A stretch of 64,000 nt of DNA from Pseudogemmobacter hezensis. GTDB taxonomy: Bacteria > Pseudomonadota > Alphaproteobacteria > Rhodobacterales > Rhodobacteraceae. Below the pieces are notes generated by a model that was not told the DNA's origin, made no database searches, and was given only the letters and a program-made list of their open reading frames with translations. Position 1 is the stretch's first letter. Each line of letters begins with the position of its first letter. Of the stretch, positions 26,723 to 35,248 are shown piece after piece. The position numbers and the translations under genes were made by a program. The stretch lies in the NCBI RefSeq assembly GCF_013155295.1, contig NZ_JABJXT010000016.1, forward strand, positions 17,732 to 81,731, in the 5' to 3' direction.

Positions 26723-28309
26723 ATGGATCTGTTGATGCCCGCCTCTACCGACACGCCCGCGCTGGATCTGCGGGGGATCGTCCGCACCTATGGCCCGGTC
26801 AGGGCGCTGGATCATGCCGCGCTTTCGGTCCGGCGTGGCGAGGTGCATGGGCTGATCGGCCAGAACGGGGCCGGGAAATCGACGCTGATGAAGATCCTCG
26901 CGGGGATCGAGCAGGCGGACCAGGGCGAGATCCTGCTGGACGGCCAGCCGATCCGCGCGGAAAGCCCGGCGGCGATGATCCAGCGCGGCCTTGGGGTGAT
27001 CTTCCAGGACCGGATGCTGGTCGGCAATTTCACCGTCGAAGAGGCACTGTTCTACGCGACCCCTGCGATCCGGCGTCACGGCCCGCTGCTGCGCCGCGCA
27101 AAACTGCGGCAAGAGGCCGAAAGGGTGATCCGGCGCTACTTCGACACCAGCCTGCCCCCCAAAGCCCTGATCCGCGACCTCAGCACCGCCGAGCAGCAAA
27201 TCGTCCATATCACCCGCACCCTGCTGACCGGCCCCTCGGTCATCGTGCTGGACGAGCCGACCGTGGCGCTGGCCAGCCGCGAGGTTGAGAACCTGTTCCG
27301 CGCCATCCGCGAGATGCGGGCCGATGGCATTACAGTCGTCTATATTTCGCATTACCTGCGCGAGATTACAGAGATCTGCGACCGCGTCACCGTCTTGCGC
27401 AATGGCCGCCATGTGGCGACGGTTCAGGCAGATCAGACCACCACCACCAGGCTGACCAGCCTGATGACCGGGGCTGAAATCGGCAGCCTGTTTCCGCCCC
27501 ATAATTCCGCCGACACCCTTTCTGGCGACCGCCCGATCCGCTTTGCCGCTCAGGGGCTGGGCCATCGCGCCGCCTTCGCGGATGTCAGTTTTGACTTGCG
27601 CGAGGGCGAGATCCTTGGCGTGACCGGGCTGATCGGCTCTGGCTTCAAAGAGCTGGCCCGGGTGATTTTCGGCCTGGACCGCGCCACATCCGGCACGATG
27701 GCGCTGGCGGGGCGCGGCTATTCCCCCCGCTCGCCGCGCGAGGCGCTGGCGGCACGGGTGGCCCTTGTCCCGGAAGATCGCCGCAGCGCAGGCGTCGGCC
27801 TTGCGCTTTCCCTGCGCGAGAATGTGACGCTGGCCAGCCTTCGCCGCTTCAGCCCGCGCGGCCTGATGCGCCGGGGGGCCGAGCGCCAAAGCGCGCGGGC
27901 CTTTATCGAGCGCCTGGCAATCAAAGCCCCGCATGAGGAAATCCATGTCTCGGGCCTTAGCGGTGGCAATCAGCAAAAGGTCGCCATAGCGAAATGGCTG
28001 TGCCGGGGGGCCGGGCTTTATCTGCTGGATGAGCCCAGCATCGGCATCGACGTGGCGGGCAAGGCAGAGATCTACCGCCTGCTGCGCAGCCTTGCGGCCG
28101 AGGGCAATGCGGTGATCGTCTTCTCCTCCGATCTGGATGAGATTCAGGGGCTTGCAGACCGGGTTCTGGTTTTCCACCGCGGCCGGATCGCGCTGGATGC
28201 CAGCACCGCTGACACCAGCTCCGGGCAGCTGCTGGCCGCGGCCATCGCCGGTTCACCCCATCAGGCCCCTGACAAAGGACAATCGGAAAGGCAGGCCGCA
28301 AATGGCTGA
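26723..28309 (+). CDS. CUT2 ABC importer ATPase, two nucleotide-binding domains
   Basis: 528 residues, RbsA/MglA layout. Domain 1 has Walker A GQNGAGKST (46-54) and an altered signature LSTAEQQIV. Domain 2 has the usual degenerate Walker A (GLIGSGFKEL) with a normal signature LSGGNQQKVAIAKW. One half being catalytically weak is normal in this family. It starts 91 bp after the binding protein with no obvious ribosome site; a second ATG lies 12 bases in. It overlaps the first permease by eight bases. Confidence 0.88.
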   Translation: MDLLMPASTDTPALDLRGIVRTYGPVRALDHAALSVRRGEVHGLIGQNGAGKSTLMKILAGIEQADQGEILLDGQPIRAESPAAMIQRGLGVIFQDRMLVGNFTVEEALFYATPAIRRHGPLLRRAKLRQEAERVIRRYFDTSLPPKALIRDLSTAEQQIVHITRTLLTGPSVIVLDEPTVALASREVENLFRAIREMRADGITVVYISHYLREITEICDRVTVLRNGRHVATVQADQTTTTRLTSLMTGAEIGSLFPPHNSADTLSGDRPIRFAAQGLGHRAAFADVSFDLREGEILGVTGLIGSGFKELARVIFGLDRATSGTMALAGRGYSPRSPREALAARVALVPEDRRSAGVGLALSLRENVTLASLRRFSPRGLMRRGAERQSARAFIERLAIKAPHEEIHVSGLSGGNQQKVAIAKWLCRGAGLYLLDEPSIGIDVAGKAEIYRLLRSLAAEGNAVIVFSSDLDEIQGLADRVLVFHRGRIALDASTADTSSGQLLAAAIAGSPHQAPDKGQSERQAANG

Positions 28310-29315
28310 TCTTACGGCAGAGGGGGCGGATCACATCGCTGCAAAACCAACCCGCCACGCCGGGCAAAGCGGGTTTGCGGCTTTGCTGCCGCTGGCGGCG
28401 CTTTTGGCCTTTGGGCTGATCCTTCTGGTGTTCGCGCTGAGTTCGGCGCAGTTTCTGCGGCCCGGCAATCTGTTCCAGGTGATCGCGCAAAGCTCGATCC
28501 TGGCGGTGCTGGCGCTTGGGCTGACCGTGGTGGTGATCGGGGGGGGCGAGAACACGCTTTCGGGCGGGATCGACCTGTCTCTGGCGGCCAATCTGGGGAT
28601 GGGCGCTGCGATCTATGCGGTGCTGGCCCAGGCCGGACAGCCCGACCTGCTGGCAATCCCAGCCGCAATCCTGGCTGGCCTGGCGCTTGGAGCCTTCAAC
28701 GCTTTTGCAATTGTGGTGCTGGGGATGCTGCCGCTTTTGGCCACGCTGGGCTCGATGACGCTGGCGGTCGGGATCGAGCAGGTGGTCTCGCGCAATACGA
28801 CGATCCTGGTGGCGACACCGCTGCGCCGTTTTCTTGGCGGCCATGATCCGCTTTTTGGCCTGCCGATACTGGCCTGGGCGCTTTTGCTGACCAGCCTGAT
28901 CTTTGCGCTGATCGTGCATTACAGCCGCTTTGGGCTGAACCTGCAGGCGGTCGGCGGCAATCCCGCAGCGGCACGCGCCGCCGGGCTGAACACCCGCGCC
29001 TGGACGGCGGGATCCTATCTCGTGTCGGGGTTTTGTGGCGGGCTGGGAGCGCTTTTCTCGGTCGGCTTTCTGGGGGCAAGCTCAACCGGATCGGCTGAAT
29101 ACCTGCTGCCGGTAATCGCCGCGACCTTCCTCGGCACGGTTTTCTCGCGCCGCCTCAGCCCGACGATTGGCGGCACGCTTCTGGCAGCGCTTTTCCTGGG
29201 CGTCCTGGCCAATGGCTTCCAGCTGCTGAACATTTCCAGCTATTGGGTCGCGGGGATCCAGGGGGTGCTGATGCTGGCCGTCGTTGCCACAACCTCGCTG
29301 AGGCGCCCATTATGA
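28302..29315 (+). CDS. CUT2 ABC importer permease 1 (RbsC-like)
   Basis: 337 residues with eight to ten membrane segments. Family motifs GLTVVVIGGGENTLSGGIDLS and the conserved AVGGNPAAARAAGLN cytoplasmic loop are visible. The ATG at 28302 overlaps the ATPase stop and has an upstream GGAAAGG ribosome site; the frame is open further upstream but inside the ATPase gene. Overlaps the second permease by four bases, so the two form a heterodimer pair. Confidence 0.86.
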   Translation: MADLTAEGADHIAAKPTRHAGQSGFAALLPLAALLAFGLILLVFALSSAQFLRPGNLFQVIAQSSILAVLALGLTVVVIGGGENTLSGGIDLSLAANLGMGAAIYAVLAQAGQPDLLAIPAAILAGLALGAFNAFAIVVLGMLPLLATLGSMTLAVGIEQVVSRNTTILVATPLRRFLGGHDPLFGLPILAWALLLTSLIFALIVHYSRFGLNLQAVGGNPAAARAAGLNTRAWTAGSYLVSGFCGGLGALFSVGFLGASSTGSAEYLLPVIAATFLGTVFSRRLSPTIGGTLLAALFLGVLANGFQLLNISSYWVAGIQGVLMLAVVATTSLRRPL

Positions 29316-30295
29316 CTGACATCTCTTTCGCCCGCCCCCCGCGTCAAAGCCGCATCCCGCTGACCAGGGCCGCATTGCCGCTGGCCGTCGCGCTGGCCTT
29401 CGCCTTCTTTGCGGTCTTTGCCGATGGTTTCGCGCAATGGAACAATCTTCGCGCCCTGCTGGTGAACAATTTCGCCCTGCTGGCGATTGTCGCGCTGGCA
29501 ATGACGCTGGCGGTTCACAGCGGCGGCATCGATCTGTCGGTGGCCACCGCCATCGATCTTGCCAGCCTTGCCTTTGTCGCGGCGCTGGCCGCCGGGTATG
29601 GGGTTGCACCCGCAATCATCGCCGGGCTCGCGGCAGCCGGGGCTGCGGGGATTGTCAATGCCTTCCTGATTGCTGTGCTGGGGATCACGCCGTTTCTGGC
29701 CACGCTTGGCACGCTTTTCATCGGCCATTCGGTGCAACAGCTGACCACGGGCGGCGGCAACCCGCTGTTCGTGCCCTTTCAGCAGGTGCCGCCCGCGCTG
29801 CCTTTCCTTGCACGGGGTGATCTGCTGGGCCTGCCGGTTCCGGTGCTGGCGGTGCTGGTCCTGGCGGCGCTGATCGCGGTTTTGCTGAGCAAAAGCCGCT
29901 TTGGCCGCCAAAGCCTGACCCTTGGGCTGCAGCCGCTGCTGGCGCTTTATTCCGGCATCGCAACTGGCCGGGTGCTGGCGCTGGTCTATATCCTGGTCGC
30001 GCTGATCGCCGGGATCACCGGGATTTTCCTGTCCGCCAATGTCAGCGCCTATATGCCGTTTTCGGGCAATGTCTTCCTGATGAATGCCATCGGCGCCACC
30101 TTCATCGGCACCACCATGAGCGCGTCGCGCGCCCCGAATGTGACGGGCACCCTGGTCGGTGTGCTGTTCCTGGCGATTATCTCGAACGGGCTTTTGCTGA
30201 TCGGCTGGGATTTCTACTGGCAAAAGCTGGGGGCTGGCATCGCCATCATCCTTTGCCTTCTGATCAGCAGCGGCAAGGCCCGCCATCCGCAATAA
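29312..30295 (+). CDS. CUT2 ABC importer permease 2 (RbsC-like)
   Basis: 327 residues, also polytopic, with ALAMTLAVHSGGIDLSVA as its family motif. It starts in an ATGA overlap with permease 1. Having two different permeases instead of one homodimeric RbsC is a known but less common layout. The usual GGNPxAA loop is less conserved here (GLQPLLALYSGIATGR). Followed 27 bp later by the DszC-like enzyme, so one transcript is likely. Confidence 0.84.
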   Translation: MTDISFARPPRQSRIPLTRAALPLAVALAFAFFAVFADGFAQWNNLRALLVNNFALLAIVALAMTLAVHSGGIDLSVATAIDLASLAFVAALAAGYGVAPAIIAGLAAAGAAGIVNAFLIAVLGITPFLATLGTLFIGHSVQQLTTGGGNPLFVPFQQVPPALPFLARGDLLGLPVPVLAVLVLAALIAVLLSKSRFGRQSLTLGLQPLLALYSGIATGRVLALVYILVALIAGITGIFLSANVSAYMPFSGNVFLMNAIGATFIGTTMSASRAPNVTGTLVGVLFLAIISNGLLLIGWDFYWQKLGAGIAIILCLLISSGKARHPQ

Positions 30296-30322
30296 AAGCC
30301 GCCTGCATAAAGGAATCTGCCC

Positions 30323-31576
30323 ATGACACAGCCTGAAATCGCCTGGGGCGAGGGCCCAGGCCCCGGCTATCCGGCGCTGGCCGCCCGGTTTCGCCCGGTT
30401 TTTGAACGGATCCGCGAAGGGGCCATCGGGCGCGAGGCAGGCCGCCTTTTGCCCGCCGAGCCGATCCGCTGGCTGAAAGAGGCGGGCTTTACCCGTGCCC
30501 GCCTGCCCGTTGCAGAGGGCGGCTTTGGCGCCAGCACCTCAGATCTTTTCGCGCTGCTGATCGAATTGTCGGCGGCCGATTCCAATGTCACCCAGGCGCT
30601 GCGGGCGCATCTGGGATTGGTCGAGGATATTGTCGGCCTGCCCGACGGCCCGCGCCGCCAGACCTGGGCTGCGCGGATCGCTGCGGGTGAAACCATCGGC
30701 AGCGCCTGGAGCGAGACCGGCACCGCCCCGATAGAAGGCTTTGCCACCCGCCTTACCGCCTCTGGTCAGGGCTACCGGCTTGACGGGCGCAAGTTCTACA
30801 CCACAGGCTCGCTTTTCGCCGACTGGATCGATGTCGGTGCCACGTTTGAGACCGCGGACGGGCCGACAGCCGTCGCCGTATCCGTCCGGCGTGAGGCACC
30901 GGGCGTCGAGGTGATTGATGACTGGGACGGCTTTGGCCAGACCGGCACCGCCAGCGGCACCGCGATCTTTACCGGGGTCGCGCTTGCGGCAGATGATTTC
31001 GTGATCGAAGAGGGCCGCTTCGGCTATGCGCCTGCCTTTTATCAGCTGGTGCATCTGGCGACGCTTGCGGGGATTGGCCGCGCGATCAGCCAGGAGCTGG
31101 CAGCCCTGGTTCATGCCCGCACCCGCATCTACAGCAATGGCGCGGGGCCGCAATCGCGGCTGGATCCGCAGGTGCTGCAGGTGGTGGGCAAGGTGCGCGG
31201 CGCAGCCTATGCGGCTTCGGCGATTGTGCTGCAGGTGGCGCGCGCACTGGACCGGGCCTTCGCCGCCCGGCTTTCGGGGCAGCCCGCTGCCCCGGCCCCC
31301 GGATCTGCCACACTCAGCGCGGTTGAAATCGCCGAGCTTGAGACCAGCCAGGCCCTGCCGGTGGTCTCATCGCTGATCCTTGACGCGGCGACGGTGCTTT
31401 TCGATGCGCTTGGCGCGTCATCGACGCGAAAATCGCTGCAGCTTGACCGCCACTGGCGCAATGCCCGCACGCTGGCCTCGCATAATCCACGTATCTACAA
31501 AGACCGGATCGTGGGCGATTATGCTGTGAACGGCACGCCGCCGCCTGATCAGTGGCGTATCGGCACGCCTGCCTGA
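30323..31576 (+). CDS. Acyl-CoA-dehydrogenase-fold flavin monooxygenase, DszC/SfnB-like
   Basis: 417 residues with the acyl-CoA dehydrogenase three-domain order: helical N-terminus, beta middle (GSAWSETGTAP, DGRKFYTTGSLFADWIDVGA) and helical C-terminus. The tail RHWRNARTLASHNPRIYKDR is characteristic of the DszC/SfnB/class D flavin monooxygenase subgroup rather than true acyl-CoA dehydrogenases. Relatives oxidise sulfides, sulfones or amines with reduced flavin. It ends the CUT2 operon and pairs with the divergent NtaA/DszA-type enzyme. The substrate is unknown; a sulfur source is my leading guess. Confidence 0.8.
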   Translation: MTQPEIAWGEGPGPGYPALAARFRPVFERIREGAIGREAGRLLPAEPIRWLKEAGFTRARLPVAEGGFGASTSDLFALLIELSAADSNVTQALRAHLGLVEDIVGLPDGPRRQTWAARIAAGETIGSAWSETGTAPIEGFATRLTASGQGYRLDGRKFYTTGSLFADWIDVGATFETADGPTAVAVSVRREAPGVEVIDDWDGFGQTGTASGTAIFTGVALAADDFVIEEGRFGYAPAFYQLVHLATLAGIGRAISQELAALVHARTRIYSNGAGPQSRLDPQVLQVVGKVRGAAYAASAIVLQVARALDRAFAARLSGQPAAPAPGSATLSAVEIAELETSQALPVVSSLILDAATVLFDALGASSTRKSLQLDRHWRNARTLASHNPRIYKDRIVGDYAVNGTPPPDQWRIGTPA

Positions 31577-31857
31577 AACGACAGTTCGCCACGGGCAAAA
31601 GACCGATCCGCAGGCCGATCCGCAAACCGGCGCGCGGCAGACAGATACAGCAGGCACGCGGATCAGTCCCTGCCATTTTGGCCGCGCAATTGGTGCATGG
31701 TGCCGCGTGAACGCCCGTTCTCCGCATAATCTGCTGCGCATTCTTTACTAGGCTTTCAGAACCGCGCCCCCGGGTCCGCCCCCGGGGGCGCGGCTTCCAA
31801 TCATAATGATGCTGGGACCGTCCCCGGATGAACCCAGCATAAATCAGGGAGAAAGCC
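31577..31857. other. Intergenic region between monooxygenase and dipeptide-type operon
   Basis: About 280 bp holding a GATCCGCA/GATCCGCAA direct repeat near 31603-31624 and the strong hairpin described separately. A ribosome site (AGGGAGAAAG) precedes the next gene. No open frame here looks like a protein. Confidence 0.5.
31763..31794. terminator. Strong GC hairpin, possible terminator
   Basis: Perfect 13-bp arms, CCGCGCCCCCGGG (31763-31775) and CCCGGGGGCGCGG (31782-31794), with a 6-base loop. There is no T-run afterwards, so it may be a factor-dependent stop, an mRNA-stabilising stem or an attenuation structure in the leader of the downstream transporter operon. Confidence 0.6.
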
Positions 31858-33405
31858 ATGAAACTCAGTCGCTATGCCTTTGCCGCAGCGCTTTGCGCAG
31901 CCGCTATGGGGTTTACTGCCGCAAAGGCAGAATCGGTGGTTCATGTCGTGATCGAGCCAGAGCCACCGCTGCTGATGCAGGGCCTGGCCCAGAACGCGCC
32001 CACCAATACCATTGCCGGAAACATCTATGAGGGCCTGCTGCGCTATAACCAAAAGCTGGAACCGCAGCCCTCGCTGGCCAAAAGCTGGGAAATCTCGGAC
32101 GACGGTCTGACCTATGTGTTCCACCTGCAAGAGGGCGTGAAATGGCACGACGGCCAGCCCTTCACCGCAGATGACGTGGTTTTCTCGCTGGATGTCTTCC
32201 TGCGTGAGGTGCATCCGCGCTGGCGTCCGATTACCGACAACCAGATCGCCTCGGTCGAGGCGGTTGACCCGCTGACGGTGCGCATCGTGCTGAAACAGCC
32301 CTTCGGCCCGCTGATGACCGCGCTTGAGGTGGCCTCGGCCCCGATGATCCCCAAACATATCTATGAAGGCACCGATTTCCGCACCAATCCGGCCAATAAC
32401 ACGCCAATCGGCACCGGCCCCTATAAGCTGCAGGAATGGAAAAAAGGCTCTTACATCCATCTGGTCCGCAATACCGATTACTGGCTGGCAGGCCATCCGA
32501 AGATCGATGAGATCTATTGGCAGGTGATCCCCGATGCCGCAGCCCGCGCGGTTGCCTTTGAGACCGGAACGATTGACGTGCTGCCTGCAGGCTCGGTCGA
32601 TGTTTATGACGTGGCGCGGCTTTCAGCGCTGGAGGGCGCCTGTATGACGACCGGCGGCTGGGAGATGGCCTCGCCCATCGCCTGGATCGCGGTGAACCTG
32701 CGCGAGGGGCCGCTGTCCGACAAAACCTTCCGCCAGGGGCTGATGCATGCGATTGACCGCAATTTCGGCCAGGAAGTGGTCTGGAACGGGCTGGGCCGCG
32801 TGCCGACCGGGCCGATTGCCTCGACCACGCGCTTTTACGATCCGGCGGTCAATATCTATGACTTCGATCCCGATAAGGCCCGCGAGCTGATCGCGCAATC
32901 GGGCTATAAAGGCGAGACGATCCGCCTGCTGAAACTGCCCTATGGCGAGATCTGGGACCGCTGGGCCGAGGCCGTGCGCCAGAACCTGCTGGATGTCGGC
33001 GTCAATGTCGAGCTGGTCAGCTCTGACACCGCAGGCTGGACCCAGAAAACCTCGGACTGGGATTTCGACATGACCTTCAACTTCCTCTATCAGCTGGGGG
33101 ATCCGGCGATCGGGGTGTCGCGCTCTTATGTCTCCAGCAATATCGCCAAAGGAAACCCCTTCGGCAATGTCGGCGGCTATTCCAACCCGGCGGTTGACGC
33201 GCTTTTCGCCGCAGCCTCGGCCGAGGCGGATGAGGCCGTGCGTCAGGCCAAATACAGCGAAGTGCAGAAGATCCTGACCGATGAGCTGCCGGTCCTGTGG
33301 CTGCTGGAGATGGAACAGCCGACGATTTATCGCTGCGATATCAAAGACCTCGTGACCACCGCCATCGGTGTGAACGACGGGTTCCGCGACGCATGGCGCG
33401 AATGA
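31858..33405 (+). CDS. Dipeptide/oligopeptide-type ABC binding protein (family 5)
   Basis: 515 residues with a Sec signal peptide (about 1-23, ending AKAES). Family 5 marks are AGNIYEGLLRYNQKLEPQPSLA in parts, LKEGVKWHDGQPFTADDV-like (here LQEGVKWHDGQPFTADDV) and GTGPYKLQEW. Cargo in the family ranges from peptides to opines, nickel chelates and glycosides. It is first in an operon with two permeases, a fused ATPase, a deacetylase and an FAD oxidase. Confidence 0.88.
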   Translation: MKLSRYAFAAALCAAAMGFTAAKAESVVHVVIEPEPPLLMQGLAQNAPTNTIAGNIYEGLLRYNQKLEPQPSLAKSWEISDDGLTYVFHLQEGVKWHDGQPFTADDVVFSLDVFLREVHPRWRPITDNQIASVEAVDPLTVRIVLKQPFGPLMTALEVASAPMIPKHIYEGTDFRTNPANNTPIGTGPYKLQEWKKGSYIHLVRNTDYWLAGHPKIDEIYWQVIPDAAARAVAFETGTIDVLPAGSVDVYDVARLSALEGACMTTGGWEMASPIAWIAVNLREGPLSDKTFRQGLMHAIDRNFGQEVVWNGLGRVPTGPIASTTRFYDPAVNIYDFDPDKARELIAQSGYKGETIRLLKLPYGEIWDRWAEAVRQNLLDVGVNVELVSSDTAGWTQKTSDWDFDMTFNFLYQLGDPAIGVSRSYVSSNIAKGNPFGNVGGYSNPAVDALFAAASAEADEAVRQAKYSEVQKILTDELPVLWLLEMEQPTIYRCDIKDLVTTAIGVNDGFRDAWRE

Positions 33406-33434
33406 TCTGACCGCTGACAATCAGGGAAATCCCG

Positions 33435-34412
33435 ATGAACCTTATTATGTTCCTGCTTGGCAGGGTGGCGAAGGGTGTGGTCGTCCTTATGGCGATTGCG
33501 ATCCTGAACTTCCTGCTGATCCATGCTGCGCCGGGGGATCCGGCGCAGGTCATGGCAGGCCAGGGCGGCGCAGCCGATGAAGAGCTGCTGCAGCAGCTGC
33601 GCGTGCAATATGGCCTCGACAAACCCTTCCTGACCCAGCTGGGGATCTATGCCGGCAGCTATCTGCAGTTCGACCTGGGCTTCAGCTATCGCCAGCAACA
33701 ATCGGTGCTTTCCCTGATCATGGACCGCCTGCCCGCCACGCTTTTGCTGACGGGCAGCGCCTTTGTGATTTCGCTGCTGGTCGGCACGCTGATGGGCATG
33801 CTGGCCGCACGCCGCCAGGGCCACTGGAGCGATGGCGCGATCACCACGGTCTCGCTGATGTTCTATGCCACACCCCTGTTCTGGATCGCACTGATGAGCC
33901 AGATCATCTTCTCGCTGAAGCTGGGCTGGCTGCCCAATGTCGGCTATGAAACCATCGGTGCCAACCTCAGCGGCTTTGCCCGCATGCTGGATATCGGCCG
34001 CCACCTGATCCTGCCCGCGATGACGCTGGGGCTGTTTTTCACCGCCGTCTATGTGCGGATGATGCGGGCCTCGATGCTGCAGGTCGCGGGGTCGGATTTC
34101 GTCAAAACCGCCCGCGCCAAGGGCCTTAGCGAGGGCGTGATCCTGCGCCATCACATCGCGCGCAATGCGATCCTGCCGGTGGTGACGCTGGCCGGGCTGC
34201 AGGCCGGGCAGCTGGTGGGCGGCGCGGTTCTGACCGAGACCGTCTTCGCCTGGCCCGGCATCGGCCGGCTGATGTTTGATGCCCTGACACAGCGCGATTA
34301 CCCCATTTTGCTGGGCGTTTTCTTTATCTCTTCGGCGCTGGTGATCGGCTTCAACATCCTGACCGAGCTTGTCTATCGCATCGTTGACCCACGGATAGGA
34401 GCGCAAGGATGA
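33435..34412 (+). CDS. Dipeptide-type ABC permease, DppB-like
   Basis: 325 residues with six membrane segments, the DppB layout with a large periplasmic loop after the first segment (HAAPGDPAQVMAG). EAA-like loop: FVKTARAKGLSEGVILRHHI. Follows the binding protein by 29 bp and overlaps the next permease by four bases. Confidence 0.88.
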   Translation: MNLIMFLLGRVAKGVVVLMAIAILNFLLIHAAPGDPAQVMAGQGGAADEELLQQLRVQYGLDKPFLTQLGIYAGSYLQFDLGFSYRQQQSVLSLIMDRLPATLLLTGSAFVISLLVGTLMGMLAARRQGHWSDGAITTVSLMFYATPLFWIALMSQIIFSLKLGWLPNVGYETIGANLSGFARMLDIGRHLILPAMTLGLFFTAVYVRMMRASMLQVAGSDFVKTARAKGLSEGVILRHHIARNAILPVVTLAGLQAGQLVGGAVLTETVFAWPGIGRLMFDALTQRDYPILLGVFFISSALVIGFNILTELVYRIVDPRIGAQG

Positions 34413-35248
34413 TCGCTTTTCTCAAACGTTTCTCGCGCAATCCGGCGGCAGTGGTCGGGCTGGTGATCCTGGTGCTGGTGGTGGCCTTCGCCATTCTTGC
34501 CCCCCTGCTTTACCCCAATTCACCCTGGAAGCCCGTTCAGCGGCCCTTCCTTGCGCCCTTTGCCCAGGCCGGTTTCCCGATGGGCACCGACACGCTGGGC
34601 CGCGATGTGGCGGCGGGGCTGGTACATGGCGCCAGGGTTTCGCTGCAGATCGGCGTGGTCTCGACCATTGTCGCCCTGCTGATCGGCGTGCCCCTGGGGG
34701 CGATTGCCGGTTATTCCGGGGGCTGGGTGGATGATCTGCTGATGCGCTTCACCGAGTTCTTCCAGACCATCCCCTCCTTCGCGCTGGCGATTGTGATGGT
34801 GGCGATCCTGCAGCCGCAGCTGGGCTCTATCATCCTTGCGATCGGGGTGGTCAGCTGGCCGCCTGTGGCAAGGCTGGTGCGCGGCGAGGTGCTTTCGCTG
34901 CGCTCGCGTGAATATGTCCAGGCGGCGATCACCATCGGCCAGTCGACGCCAAGGATCATCTTCAGCCAGATCCTGCCCAATACGATTGCGCCAATCATCG
35001 TCATCGGCTCGCTGATGGTGGGGACGGCGATCCTCCTGGAATCCTCGCTGTCCTTTCTGGGGCTGGGCGATCCCAACCTGATGAGCTGGGGCTATATGGT
35101 GGGGGCCGGGCGCACGCGGCTGCTGGACAGCTGGTGGATCAGCTTTTTCCCCGGGATTGCGATTTTCCTGACCGTGCTGGCGCTGAACCTTGCCGGTGAG
35201 GGGCTGAATGATGCGCTTAATCCGCGGCTTTCCAGGGGGCGCAAATGA
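34409..35248 (+). CDS. Dipeptide-type ABC permease, DppC-like
   Basis: 279 residues, six membrane segments. DppC marks: PMGTDTLGRDVAAGLVHGARVSL in parts, YVQAAITIGQSTPRIIFSQILPN as the ATPase-docking loop, and ESSLSFLGLGDPN. Forms the heterodimeric pore with the DppB-like partner. Overlaps both neighbours by four bases. Confidence 0.88.
   Translation: MIAFLKRFSRNPAAVVGLVILVLVVAFAILAPLLYPNSPWKPVQRPFLAPFAQAGFPMGTDTLGRDVAAGLVHGARVSLQIGVVSTIVALLIGVPLGAIAGYSGGWVDDLLMRFTEFFQTIPSFALAIVMVAILQPQLGSIILAIGVVSWPPVARLVRGEVLSLRSREYVQAAITIGQSTPRIIFSQILPNTIAPIIVIGSLMVGTAILLESSLSFLGLGDPNLMSWGYMVGAGRTRLLDSWWISFFPGIAIFLTVLALNLAGEGLNDALNPRLSRGRK

Noticed and set aside
26645..28177. 510-codon minus-strand frame opposite the CUT2 ATPase
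   Set aside because: Antisense to a clear two-domain ATPase; no recognisable motif.
30323..31576. Ordinary fatty acid acyl-CoA dehydrogenase
   Set aside because: The C-terminal RHWRNARTLASHNP segment and pairing with an NtaA-type enzyme fit the DszC/SfnB monooxygenase subgroup better.
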